13,921 nucleotides of DNA from an uncultured Acidobacteriota bacterium (GTDB taxonomy: Bacteria > Acidobacteriota > Terriglobia > Bryobacterales > Bryobacteraceae): NCBI GenBank assembly GCA_937952345.1, contig CALFYN010000715.1, forward strand, positions 1-13,921, given 5' to 3'. The translations under genes were made by a program, and so were the position numbers. Below the pieces are notes generated by a model, which was not told where the DNA came from, searched no databases, and saw nothing but the letters and a program-made list of their open reading frames with translations. This document shows, piece after piece, positions 5,488-13,900 of the stretch; position 1 is the stretch's first letter, and each line of letters begins with the position of its first letter.

Positions 5488-8133
5488 GGCAATGCGCACG
5501 AGGGGAGCGGGCTGCGTCTCGACGCGGCAGGCGTCGCGGAACTCGCACCAGGCGCATTTTTTGCGATCGGAGGGGGCGGGCTGAATCTCGCCACTGGCGA
5601 TGCGCACTGCGACGTTGCGGCTGCCTTCAAGGGCGGTGTTGACGATCTCGCGGAGACGGTCTTCCCCGGCCGATTCGCCGAGATCCTGCCATCCGAAGGC
5701 AGGCAGATGCCAGCCGTCCCAACTGACTTCGCCGCGGAGACCGCAGTAGAGCATGCCGGCGGCGGGCTTGCGGAAGAGCTTTTCGGCGGCCCACAGGTAG
5801 AGTCCACCCTGCACGAGATCGCCGCTTTCGTGTTCGCGGACCCGTGCGCGGACACGCTCGCGGCGCGAGTACTTGTAGTCGATGACGACCAGGCCGCGTC
5901 CGGAGACCTGTGCTACGCGGTCGATCTTGCCGCGGATGCGGACACCGTCATCGAGCTTGAGATCGAAGCTGTTTTCGACGGCCACGGTGGAGGCTCCGGT
6001 GAGCGGCGGGCTTTCGAGGAAACGGCGCAGGTTGGCATCGAGTTCCAGGCGCACACGTTCGGTGAAGCAGCCGTGGGGCAGAGCGTTTTCCCGCACGGCC
6101 TCGGCAAAACGGCGGGTGAAGATCTCTTCGACGAAGAGGGGCGAGCCTTCGGTTTCGGCCAGCGTGGCATGGAGGATGTTGCCTTGAAGCAGGAAATCGA
6201 GCCTTTCGCGCGGGCGGGGCGGCGGCCCCTGAAGCTTGAGGGCGTGGCGGGCGAAGTATTGATACGGGCACTGCAGGTAGGTCTCGATCGCCGTTGGGGA
6301 GAGCTTCGCCCTTAACTTTTGCACGGCGGTGAGCAGGTCGGGGGTGGTGATGACGGCGGCGGCGGTGACGGCCTTCGGCCAGCGGGCAGGCACGCGGCAG
6401 GAGCGCGCGCGCTGCGGTTTTTCGTTCTCGGGGAGGAAAAACGAGGGGAGGGTCTCCTCGCCTTTCTCGTTGGTGCGGGGGTAGCTGAGGGTGAGTTGCC
6501 GGCGCGCCACTGCCGAAGCTGTTTCAAACAGGATGGCCTCTTCGCGCTGGCGCTCGGCGGAGGTGCGGAGGGTGATGCCGTGGCGGCGCAGGGCGAGGCG
6601 ATCCTCGTCGGTGAGGATGGGGTGGCTGGAGTGATAACGGGGGAAGGACCGCTCCGTCATGCCGCAGAGGAAGACGACGGGCAGTTCCCATTGGCGGGCT
6701 TCGTAGACATCGAGCACGTGGACCACGTTGCGGCGTTGATCGCGGTTGTTGACGGGAATGTGGGGGCAGATTTCGGCGAGGTGGCCGGTGAACTGGCGCA
6801 GGGACAGCGGCTCATCGGGATCGAGGGCGGCGGCTGTGGCTTGCAGGGCCTCCTGCCAGGCGGAGAGCGCCGAGAGCAACTCACGCCATTCGAGCACCTG
6901 TTCTTGTGGAACGCCGTCGGTGAATGGGGGGATGGGAATGAGCTGGCGGAGGCGGAGCAGATCGTTGGCCCAAGCGGCGGGGGTCTGACTAAGGCCGCGC
7001 CATGCGTCGAAGTCTTGCCAGTGGGCGAGGGCGGCGAGTTCGCCGGGGAAGCCGCAGGCGGGCAGTTTGCGGCGGAGGGCGAAATCGAGGGCGTCGCCTT
7101 CGGGGGTTCCGGCGAGGGGGCAGTAGCGCATGCGGAGCAGGGGGAGCAGAAGTTCGTAGTCCCAATCCGAGAGCAGGGCTTCGAGGAAGGCCATGAGGAA
7201 ACGGCGGACCGGGTGTGTGTCGAACGTGCGCGGGAAGTAATACCGGGCGGGGATGCCGAAGCGGCGCAGGGTGGTGCGGAGCATGGGCGCGTAGGGAAAT
7301 TCGCTGCGCAGAACGATGCCGATTTCGCGGAAGGCGTATCCTTCGGCGGTGAGGTTCACGATACGGCGGGCAATCTCTTCCACCTCTTCGAGCTCACTGG
7401 CGGCATCGAAGACCGTGAGGCGGGCGGGGTCGTGGCCGGGGTCGATTTGCGATTTTTCGAAGCCGAGTGCAGTGAGGGCGCGGATGCTTTCCGTAGCGCC
7501 GTCCCATTCGGGAAGGGAGAGCAGGATTTCGGCCGGACAAAGGGCGGCGAGGATGGCCAGTTCGGCGGGGGTGAAGGCGTAGAAGCCGGTGAGGTAGATG
7601 CGCCGCCAAGGGAGCGGAGATGCCTGGAGACGGAGGGCGGCCGTTTGGAGACGGCGTGCGCGGAGCCAGTTGCCGCGGGCCTCGGCTTGCTCCGCCACGG
7701 CCGCGTAAACCTGTTGAAAAGCAGAGGCTTCGGCACCGACTGCGGTACTGGCCAAGGTGCCGGGAAGGCATCCGGCGGTGGAAACCTCCTCGATCAATCC
7801 GGCAAGCATGCGGCGTAGGCCGGGCGATTCGGAGAGGGCCCGAAAGCCCTCCGGGGGATGCAGGGCGAGATGGCGGGCGACGATGCGGTCCAGGAGGGCG
7901 GGAGTGGCTGGGGGCAGATCCTGCACCAGCGGCTTTACGAATCGGGAGAGGGTAACCACTGCGTCCGGACGCACGAAGTGACCTTCGCGAGCGAAGGAAT
8001 GGCGCAAGTGTTCGGCAAGGGTGGCTGTTGGGGTTAGGAGGCAGGCATCGTGGCGGTTGGCCTGCAAATCCCGGCGGAAGGCCTCAACGGGGGGGATGTC
8101 CGGGTTCGTTTTTGCGTTTTTCAGCAGGAGCAC
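5473..8133 (-). CDS. addB: AddB-like nuclease subunit
   Basis: The protein has 886 residues from a GTG at 8133, with AGGA (8141-8138) spaced 4 nt. The N-terminal half looks like a degenerate SF1 helicase. Where Walker A would sit the sequence is CLLTPTATLAEHLRHSFA, with no GxGKT, so ATPase activity is not expected. A motif near 480-500 (WELPVVFLCGMTERSFP) matches the helicase motif V region of AddB proteins. The C-terminal PD-(D/E)XK nuclease begins LSPTAIETYLQCPYQYF (C622). It continues with H655, D738 in GKIDRV, D752-Y-K754, and Q775, and ends with C860-x2-C863-x5-C869. This is the four-cysteine Fe-S pattern known in AddB, Dna2 and Cas4. AddB pairs with AddA to process DNA ends, cutting the opposite strand. 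It is shorter than Bacillus AddB. Low sequence identity is normal for this subunit, so the assignment rests on the nuclease and the addA neighbour. Confidence 0.88.
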   Translation of the reverse strand: MLLLKNAKTNPDIPPVEAFRRDLQANRHDACLLTPTATLAEHLRHSFAREGHFVRPDAVVTLSRFVKPLVQDLPPATPALLDRIVARHLALHPPEGFRALSESPGLRRMLAGLIEEVSTAGCLPGTLASTAVGAEASAFQQVYAAVAEQAEARGNWLRARRLQTAALRLQASPLPWRRIYLTGFYAFTPAELAILAALCPAEILLSLPEWDGATESIRALTALGFEKSQIDPGHDPARLTVFDAASELEEVEEIARRIVNLTAEGYAFREIGIVLRSEFPYAPMLRTTLRRFGIPARYYFPRTFDTHPVRRFLMAFLEALLSDWDYELLLPLLRMRYCPLAGTPEGDALDFALRRKLPACGFPGELAALAHWQDFDAWRGLSQTPAAWANDLLRLRQLIPIPPFTDGVPQEQVLEWRELLSALSAWQEALQATAAALDPDEPLSLRQFTGHLAEICPHIPVNNRDQRRNVVHVLDVYEARQWELPVVFLCGMTERSFPRYHSSHPILTDEDRLALRRHGITLRTSAERQREEAILFETASAVARRQLTLSYPRTNEKGEETLPSFFLPENEKPQRARSCRVPARWPKAVTAAAVITTPDLLTAVQKLRAKLSPTAIETYLQCPYQYFARHALKLQGPPPRPRERLDFLLQGNILHATLAETEGSPLFVEEIFTRRFAEAVRENALPHGCFTERVRLELDANLRRFLESPPLTGASTVAVENSFDLKLDDGVRIRGKIDRVAQVSGRGLVVIDYKYSRRERVRARVREHESGDLVQGGLYLWAAEKLFRKPAAGMLYCGLRGEVSWDGWHLPAFGWQDLGESAGEDRLREIVNTALEGSRNVAVRIASGEIQPAPSDRKKCAWCEFRDACRVETQPAPLVRIAGGGG

Positions 8134-8184
8134 GAAGTCCTATTATGGCGTTTTACCTGAGGGAAAAGTCAGGCAAAACACCGA

Positions 8185-8204
8185 GTTCTATGAATAGAAC
8201 GTTC
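8185..8204. promoter_or_regulatory. Inverted repeat in the addB divergent region
   Basis: GTTCTA (8185-8190) and TAGAAC (8195-8200) form a perfect 6-bp inverted repeat around TGAA. The right arm overlaps a second palindrome, GAACGTTC (8197-8204). It lies in the 93-nt gap (8134-8226) between addB and the divergent membrane-protein gene, so it is placed to act as an operator for either side. Alternating GTTC/GAAC half-sites recall some bacterial LexA boxes, but I know no acidobacterial consensus to match it to. It could also fold as a short RNA hairpin. Confidence 0.4.
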
Positions 8205-8226
8205 CATCCCGCCGATAGACTACAAA

Positions 8227-9279
8227 ATGTCTACAAGCGTCAAGCGGTCAACCCTGGGTTTGGCAATCCTGTTTTGCTTTGCCTCGGCCCTTTACCATGG
8301 TTTACTGATGGTCGCCCTGGCCGACAGGGGCGAGGTGGTTTCGCACCTTGTCTTCCGGGTGGGATTTTCGCTGCTGCTGGCGCTGTGGTTCGCGTACCAA
8401 TTCCTGATGGTGCGGGAGGAGGCGCAGGCGGCAACGGACAAGGCGTTTGCCTCGATTGTGGTTTTGTGGGGCGAACCGCAACTGGTGACGGCGGAGGGGT
8501 TGCGGCGGGCGGTGCAGGATGCGTTCGGGATCACGGTACCGGAAGACGCGGTGACGGGAAATGCGACGTCGCTGCTGTGGCGGTACCGGGAGCATACCTT
8601 CGCCATTCAGAACCAGCGTGGGGCGTTTGATAAGGCGGCGATTCGGGACGCGCGGTGCCTGCCCGATCCGGTGCTGCGCGATGCTCTGGATAACTATCTG
8701 GGGTGGATGTCGTTCGAGTTGATTCAATTCCCGGAGGGGGAATCGATTGAGGCGTCGTACCGATATATGGGTCCGGTGGTGGCGGAGTTGACGGGGCGGC
8801 AGGCGGTGGCGCTGCATTTTCCGGCGGCGGGTTACTGGTCGGCGTGGTCGGAATCGCATGAGGATCTGCTGCGGAGCGCGGCTCCGCTGGAGCAGGTGGA
8901 ATGTGGCGGACTGCCGGACGATTGCGAGATTCCGGAAGGGGAACCGGCGCTGCTGCGGGCGGCCGAGCAGGCGCGGGAACGATGGGGGGAATTCGTGGCG
9001 GCCTTCCGGTCGCGGGATAATACGCAGTCGTATTTCGTAAAAATCCGGCTGCGGGAGGATGAAGAGGAAGAATTCCCATGGCTGTCGGTTTCCGAGGTAG
9101 AGGAAGCAGCGGTTGTGGGGACTCTGGACGCGGAGACCGCAACGTTATCGTATCCACCAGGGATGCCGATTCGGGGCGGACTGGAAGATGTTTGGGATTG
9201 GATGATTGTGCCGGCGGGTGGCGCCGCGCCGATCGGGTATTTCGCGCAGGAAGCACTCTCGAACGCCTACGCGGGGTAG
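8227..9279 (+). CDS. Two-helix membrane protein with DUF2314-like C-terminus
   Basis: The protein has 350 residues. Two hydrophobic helices form an N-terminal hairpin at about 9-31 (LGLAILFCFASALYHGLLMV) and 36-62 (VVSHLVFRVGFSLLLALWFAYQF). A soluble region of unknown fold follows. The last 90 or so residues (about 255-340) resemble DUF2314. They read SYFVKIRLREDEEEEFPWL, then a VGTLD strand, a PPGMPIRGGLEDVWDWMIV stretch, and a glycine-rich tail ending PIGYFAQE. DUF2314 has no established biochemical role. The soluble part contains LWGEPQLVTAEGLRRAVQDAFG, which suggests a sensing or scaffold domain, but this is guesswork. The ATG at 227 of the eighth kilobase has no clear ribosome site; it is preferred because it retains the full first helix. 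The gene is divergent from addB and convergent with the propeller gene. Confidence 0.8.
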   Translation: MSTSVKRSTLGLAILFCFASALYHGLLMVALADRGEVVSHLVFRVGFSLLLALWFAYQFLMVREEAQAATDKAFASIVVLWGEPQLVTAEGLRRAVQDAFGITVPEDAVTGNATSLLWRYREHTFAIQNQRGAFDKAAIRDARCLPDPVLRDALDNYLGWMSFELIQFPEGESIEASYRYMGPVVAELTGRQAVALHFPAAGYWSAWSESHEDLLRSAAPLEQVECGGLPDDCEIPEGEPALLRAAEQARERWGEFVAAFRSRDNTQSYFVKIRLREDEEEEFPWLSVSEVEEAAVVGTLDAETATLSYPPGMPIRGGLEDVWDWMIVPAGGAAPIGYFAQEALSNAYAG

Positions 9280-9460
9280 TGCGATCCAGGGCGAGGACCG
9301 GCGTCCGGCGAGCTTTCCGTGTGGCTCTGATGGAACCGCGCTTTCAACCGGCCCTCCCAGTTCCTTTGTCTCACGGGGCTAGCGTGATGCGGGCGTCCTA
9401 TTTCTGTAAATCGCTGATATGATTCGGAAAATTTTCTTGGATTTGCTGGGATTGGCCGCC

Positions 9461-9484
9461 GATGAACGCGGATGAACGCAGATA
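9461..9484 (+). repeat. Short tandem repeat in a convergent gap
   Basis: Two copies of the 10-mer GATGAACGC(G/A) sit head to tail at 9461-9480, followed by a partial third copy (GATA). They lie within the 217-nt convergent gap (9280-9496) between the DUF2314-like gene and the propeller gene. Similar ATGAACGCGGAT-type stretches are, from memory, scattered in intergenic DNA of several phyla. Apart from this, the gap holds only weak hairpins (for example TCACG/CGTGA at 9371-9387) and no convincing terminator. Confidence 0.5.
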
Positions 9485-9496
9485 GAAGAACTGGTA

Positions 9497-10825
9497 TTAC
9501 TTTTTGTTGCCGATGCAGTAGATGGCCTCACCGGTGCGGATGAAGATATTTTCGCCCACGGCCACGGGGCTGGCGAGGGTGTACCCATCGAGTTTGTTAA
9601 CGCCGAGGAGGGAGAATTCGGGACCGGCCTTGATGACGGAGGTGGTTCCTTCCTCATTCGTGGCGTAGACTTTGCCGTCGGCAAGGAGGGGAGAAGCGCT
9701 GTAGGAGCCGGGCTCGACGCGCTGGCCTTCGTAGATGACCTTGCCCGAGGCCAGTTCGAGGAGATTGAAGAAGCCTTTGTCGTTTAGGACATAGAGCAGC
9801 TTGCCGTCTGTGGCGGGAGTGGGGACATCGGCGCCGAGGTTATTGTTCCAGAGTTCCTTTTTTCCGGTGACGTCGCCGCGGCCGCCGGCGTGGAAAGCGA
9901 TATAGGGGCGGCCGCGATTGCCGCCGACGACCACCTGATCGCCGATGACGAGGAGCGAAGAAATGGTGCGGTTCATCTTGAAATCGGTGGGATTAAAGCC
10001 GCCGATGCGCCATAGCTCGTTACCCGTGTCGGGATCTTGGCCGGTGGCGATATCGCCGCCGAAGATCACTAATTCCTTTTTGCCATCGACGATGGCCATT
10101 TGCGGCGTGCCGTAATTGTCCTTCGATTCCATCTGGCCGGGGGCGGGGCGCAACTGCTTCCAGATGGTTTTTCCGGTGAGTTTGTCGAGGGCCAGCGTGT
10201 AGGAAGGGTTGTCGGATTTGAAGCCGTGCACCACCTGGACGTATAAACGGCCGCCGTCGAGCAAAGGGGTGGAGGCGTAGCCGTGGTTTAGGCCGACATG
10301 GCCGTAGTCGGCGACGAGGTCGCGCTTCCAGACGATCTTGCCTGCCATGGTGAGGCAACTCATCCGCAGATGGCCGGTGATGACCCAGATATATTTGCCG
10401 TCGGTGATGGGCGAAGGGGAGGCGGAGTTCTGTTTGCGGTGGAGTTCGTTGCCGCTGTCGATGACGGTGCGCCAGCGCTCGGAGCCGGTCTTGCGGTCGA
10501 GAGCCATGAGGAAGATCTTGTCGCTGGATTGCTCCGGGGCGCGGCGGAGGTTGCGGGTGTCGTAGGTGGGGTTGACGAAGCCGGATTCGGCGGTGATGAC
10601 GAGCACATCGTTGCCCCAGACGATGGGGGTGGCGGCGCTCCAACTGGGCGTTTTTACTTTCCAGACAATGTTTTCGGTTTCCGACCATTTGACGGGGAGA
10701 TTGCGGGCGGCGGGAGCGAAGCCGCTGTTGCGCGGCCCTCGCCAGTTGGCCCAGAAGCCCTCCTCGGGGGCGGCGGCGGGGAATGCGGAAACGGCAAGGA
10801 ATGCAGCAACGGCGCGAAGGTGCAT
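9497..10825 (-). CDS. Secreted PQQ-type (BamB-like) beta-propeller protein
   Basis: The protein has 442 residues from the ATG at 10825. The start gives a clean signal peptide, MHLRAVAAFLAVSAFPAAA, with likely cleavage near residue 19 and no lipobox cysteine. An in-frame ATG at 10843 and a TTG at 10855 are longer alternatives without ribosome sites. The mature part begins with the FWANWRGPRNSG motif often seen in these proteins. It then shows propeller-blade signatures of the form TG-x2-x-W/I: LDRKTGSERW, LDKLTGKTIW, DPDTGNELW, DVTGKKELW and ELASGKVIY. These alternate with strands such as SASPSPITDGKYIWV and SASPLLADGKVYA. Catalytic PQQ-binding residues cannot be assigned, so it may be a structural or binding propeller rather than a dehydrogenase. 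It most likely acts in the periplasm. It is separated from the upstream multi-Ig gene by a terminator, so it probably has its own promoter, although none is obvious. Confidence 0.85.
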   Translation of the reverse strand: MHLRAVAAFLAVSAFPAAAPEEGFWANWRGPRNSGFAPAARNLPVKWSETENIVWKVKTPSWSAATPIVWGNDVLVITAESGFVNPTYDTRNLRRAPEQSSDKIFLMALDRKTGSERWRTVIDSGNELHRKQNSASPSPITDGKYIWVITGHLRMSCLTMAGKIVWKRDLVADYGHVGLNHGYASTPLLDGGRLYVQVVHGFKSDNPSYTLALDKLTGKTIWKQLRPAPGQMESKDNYGTPQMAIVDGKKELVIFGGDIATGQDPDTGNELWRIGGFNPTDFKMNRTISSLLVIGDQVVVGGNRGRPYIAFHAGGRGDVTGKKELWNNNLGADVPTPATDGKLLYVLNDKGFFNLLELASGKVIYEGQRVEPGSYSASPLLADGKVYATNEEGTTSVIKAGPEFSLLGVNKLDGYTLASPVAVGENIFIRTGEAIYCIGNKK

Positions 10826-10847
10826 TGCCACAGTGTATAACATCCGC

Positions 10848-10885
10848 AAAGACAAACAGGCCGGAGGTTATTCGCCTCCGGCCTG
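10848..10885 (-). terminator. Intrinsic terminator of the multi-Ig gene
   Basis: An 11-bp perfect stem, CAGGCCGGAGG (10857-10867) with CCTCCGGCCTG (10875-10885), encloses a 7-nt loop. Read on the minus strand, it begins 24 nt after the TAG of the multi-Ig gene and is followed by TTTGTCTTT (10856-10848). This is a typical rho-independent arrangement. It isolates the multi-Ig gene from the propeller gene downstream. The T-tract is interrupted by G and C, so strength may be moderate despite the strong stem. Confidence 0.85.
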
Positions 10886-10909
10886 CTGTATGTTCGAGTA
10901 ACGCGAGTG

Positions 10910-13900
10910 CTAGCGGACGGCCATGGTGGAGCCGTTTCCGAAGACCAGGTTCCCGCCGCTCTCGACGGCGACGGCGAGGTTACGGTTGGATCCGGTGGCG
11001 GTACCAGAGGGCACGGTGAAGGTGACCACGTAGACACCAAGGAGGCCTTCGGCGTATTCAGCGCTGATGAGCGGAACGCCGCCGTCGTTGAGGCCGACGA
11101 TGACGTTCGCTGCAACGGGCTGGCCCGCGCCGAGGGCGTTGGTTTCGGTGACGCCGGTGACGCGGCCGAGGCCGGTGACGTAGACGCGGGCGTTTTCGCC
11201 GCGGCCGATCGGGTTGTCGGGAGTCACGAAGGTTCCGTCCATACGGGTGACCACAGCGTAGCGGCGGCCCTGGTCATCGGTGTTTTCGAAGATGCCAGGG
11301 GCGGCCGGAGCAATGGAGACGTTGACGGTGGCCGAGACGTTGTTGGAGGTGACGGTGACGGGGATCACGGCATTTTCCGGCGCCTCAAAGGGCACCTGAA
11401 CGGTGATGGACTCCTGGCCGTTGATGTTCGCGGCCCAGAAGATGGGGGCGGGAACACCACCGAACGCGACGCTCGCTCCGCTGAGGGAGAGGGGACGCGG
11501 TCCGATCTGGTTGGCCGGGAGCACATAGCCACGAGCCGAGGGCACGATGTTGGTTCCGCGGATGGTGACGACGGAGCCGGGGGCGATTTCGTTGAGGCCG
11601 CTGGCGGCGTTCACGATACCGGACGCGGAGATCGTCGGGCCGAGCGGGGTAACGGTGAGGGTCCAGCTAACAGAGTTACCGGCGAACGTTGCGCTGATGG
11701 TAACGCTGCCGGCGGTGCCGCCCGCGGTTACGCTGGTGCGCACATTACCGTTGCTATCGGAGTTGGCGGTGGGCGAACCGAGCGATGCGGAGCCGCTGTT
11801 CACGGTGAAGGTCACCGGAACGTTGGCCACGGGAGCGTTGTTGGCATCGAGCACCTGGGCGACGAGTTGTTCGCCGAAGGCGGTGTTGACCTGAGCGGAC
11901 TGGCCGTCGCCGGAGACACGCCGGATCTGAGTGGCGGCGATGTCCACGGATACGGTAAACGTGGCCGTGGCCTGGCTGCTGCCACCCTGTGCCGTGACGC
12001 GGATGCGAATCTGGCCGGGGGAGTTGCCGAGGCGGACCAAGGTGGAAACGCGGGCGGAGTTATCGGAGCGATTGATGGTATTGAGGAGCGTGGCCGAACC
12101 GGATTCGACGGTCCAGGTGACCGCGGCGCCGGGGAGGGCGTTGCCGAAGCTGTCTTCGACACGGGCGACGAGCGCCTGAGGCAGAGTAGCGCCGGCGTTC
12201 CCGCGCTGGCCATCACCCTGAACCAGGATGACCTTGCCGGGCGTGCCTGGCGTCGTGGTGAGGTTGATCTGGGCCACGGACTGGCCGCCCACGTTGATGG
12301 TCAGCGGGGCTGTGCCGATGCGGCTGCCGAGAATGAGATCGCAACTGGCAAAGCCGTTGGCGTCGGTGAGTCCGGTGGTTTCGCTACAGCGGGCGGAAAC
12401 GCCGAAACTGGGATCGAGGCCAGTGGTGACCGAGATGCCCACGTTGGGGATGGCGGTTCCAGCGGATGGTCCGCTGCCGGCGGAGACGCGAACCTGAATG
12501 GCGCCGGGGATGGTAGTGCCGACTTGGCCGGTGAGGGCTTCGGCGGTGGGCTGGACCACCTGTACGGTGGGCAGAGACGCCGGATTCTGATTGAAGACCA
12601 CGGGGATGACCGTGACGTACATGTTCACCGAACCGCTAAAGGTGCTGGCGGTGATGGTGGACTGCACGTAGGACTGGAGGAGATTGGGCCCAAGGAACGG
12701 TGCGATGTAACTATTAGTGGTTTCGCCGAAGTTGTCGGTGATGGTGACCGTGCTGAGCAACGTGCCGTTGGGGCCGTTGGCCGTGGTGACATTCCAGGTA
12801 ACGACAGCGCCGGGAACCGGGTTGCCGGAGGAGTCACGGACGATGACGCGGAGCAATTCGGGGGTGACGCCGGTTTCGCGGATGACCTGCCCGTTGCCGC
12901 CGCGGACGCCGACGAGGCCGGTGGGTCCGGCGGTACCCGTGCCGACGGTGAGGGTGAAGTTTGTGGTGACGCTAACCCCCGTTCCGAAACCGGCGGTGGC
13001 GGTAACGGCGAAGGAGCCGAGCGTGCTGGGCGCCAGCACAACGGCTTGGGCAGTGCCATTGGCGCCGGTGTTGGAGGTTGCGCCGGAGACGATGAATGCA
13101 CCGGGGGCGGTTGTGGTGAACGTTACGGGGACGTTCTGCAGCGGCTTGCCGGCGGAATCGACGACGCGCACCACGAGGGGCAGGGACTGCGCGGAAGGCT
13201 GTACGAACTGCCCATTGTTAAAGGCGAAGATGGAGGTTGGCAGACCGGTTGTGGAGGAACCGGCGTAATCCATGTTGCCGGGAGGATTGCTGAGGGGGAA
13301 GCTGCCGCTGACGGTGTTGTTATTCAAGTCGACGCGCGACACCGTGTTGGTGTTGGAGGCGACATACAAGTAGCGGGCAGTGGGGAATTCATCGGAGACC
13401 GCGATCGAGCGGATGCCGGAACTGGAGGCGAGTCCCGTAATGCTGGCGAAACTCGCGCTGCCGGGGAGATTGATGTCGTAGAGCTGATTGCTCTGGGAGA
13501 CGGCGAAAGCGCGGAAGCCGGAAACGGGGATGATGCGCTCGAAGATAACATTGTTGGCGAAGATCGGCGTCGCCGTACGAGTCAGGAGGTCTACTGTCAA
13601 AGCGCTGGCGCCACCGAAGGCGGTGTTCAGATTGGGGAGCAGAACGCGAATGGTGCCGGTGCTATCGGCGGCGAAGGCAGGCTTGCCGGGCTGCCCGTTG
13701 AGCGAAATGCCGGAGCCACCGCGGAGGCTGAGGTCGCGCGGGTCGACTTCATAGAGGATGTTTTGCGCGGCGACGTAAACGAGGCCGTTGGGGCCGACAT
13801 TGACCCCATTCACGGGGCCGAGGTTCTGCAAGAGCCCTGCAGTCTGGAAGGAATTGAGGTCGATGGAGGTGAGCCGCTGGCTGGCGTTACTGGTGATGAA

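Noticed and set aside
5477..5557. Longer addA start, 27 codons upstream
   Set aside because: The extension lies inside addB and reads as Arg-rich low-complexity sequence; the ATGA overlap with GGAGG supports the start at 5476.
3743..5584. Plus-strand open frame of 613 codons opposite addA (and others at 2219-3484)
   Set aside because: It mirrors the addA coding strand. Its composition (rich in G, E, A, F and D) is what the antisense of a GC-rich gene gives, and addA has all the helicase motifs.
6319..7818. Plus-strand open frame of 499 codons opposite addB
   Set aside because: It is an antisense shadow of addB. It has no recognisable motif or ribosome site and is dominated by G, E and A.
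8134..8170. CATAAT as a -10 element for addB (minus strand)
   Set aside because: The best -35 candidates are 18-19 nt away and poor. The -10 would place transcription start at the GTG itself, conflicting with the AGGA ribosome site.
10826..10856. TATACA as a promoter -10 for the propeller gene
   Set aside because: The 17-nt-spaced hexamer upstream is GGCCTG, with no likeness to TTGACA, and lies within the terminator stem.
13829..13831. TTG at 13831 as the start of the multi-Ig gene
   Set aside because: Hand translation shows the frame open to the window edge with a sensible propeller-type sequence (SQRLTSIDLNS), so the gene starts outside the window.
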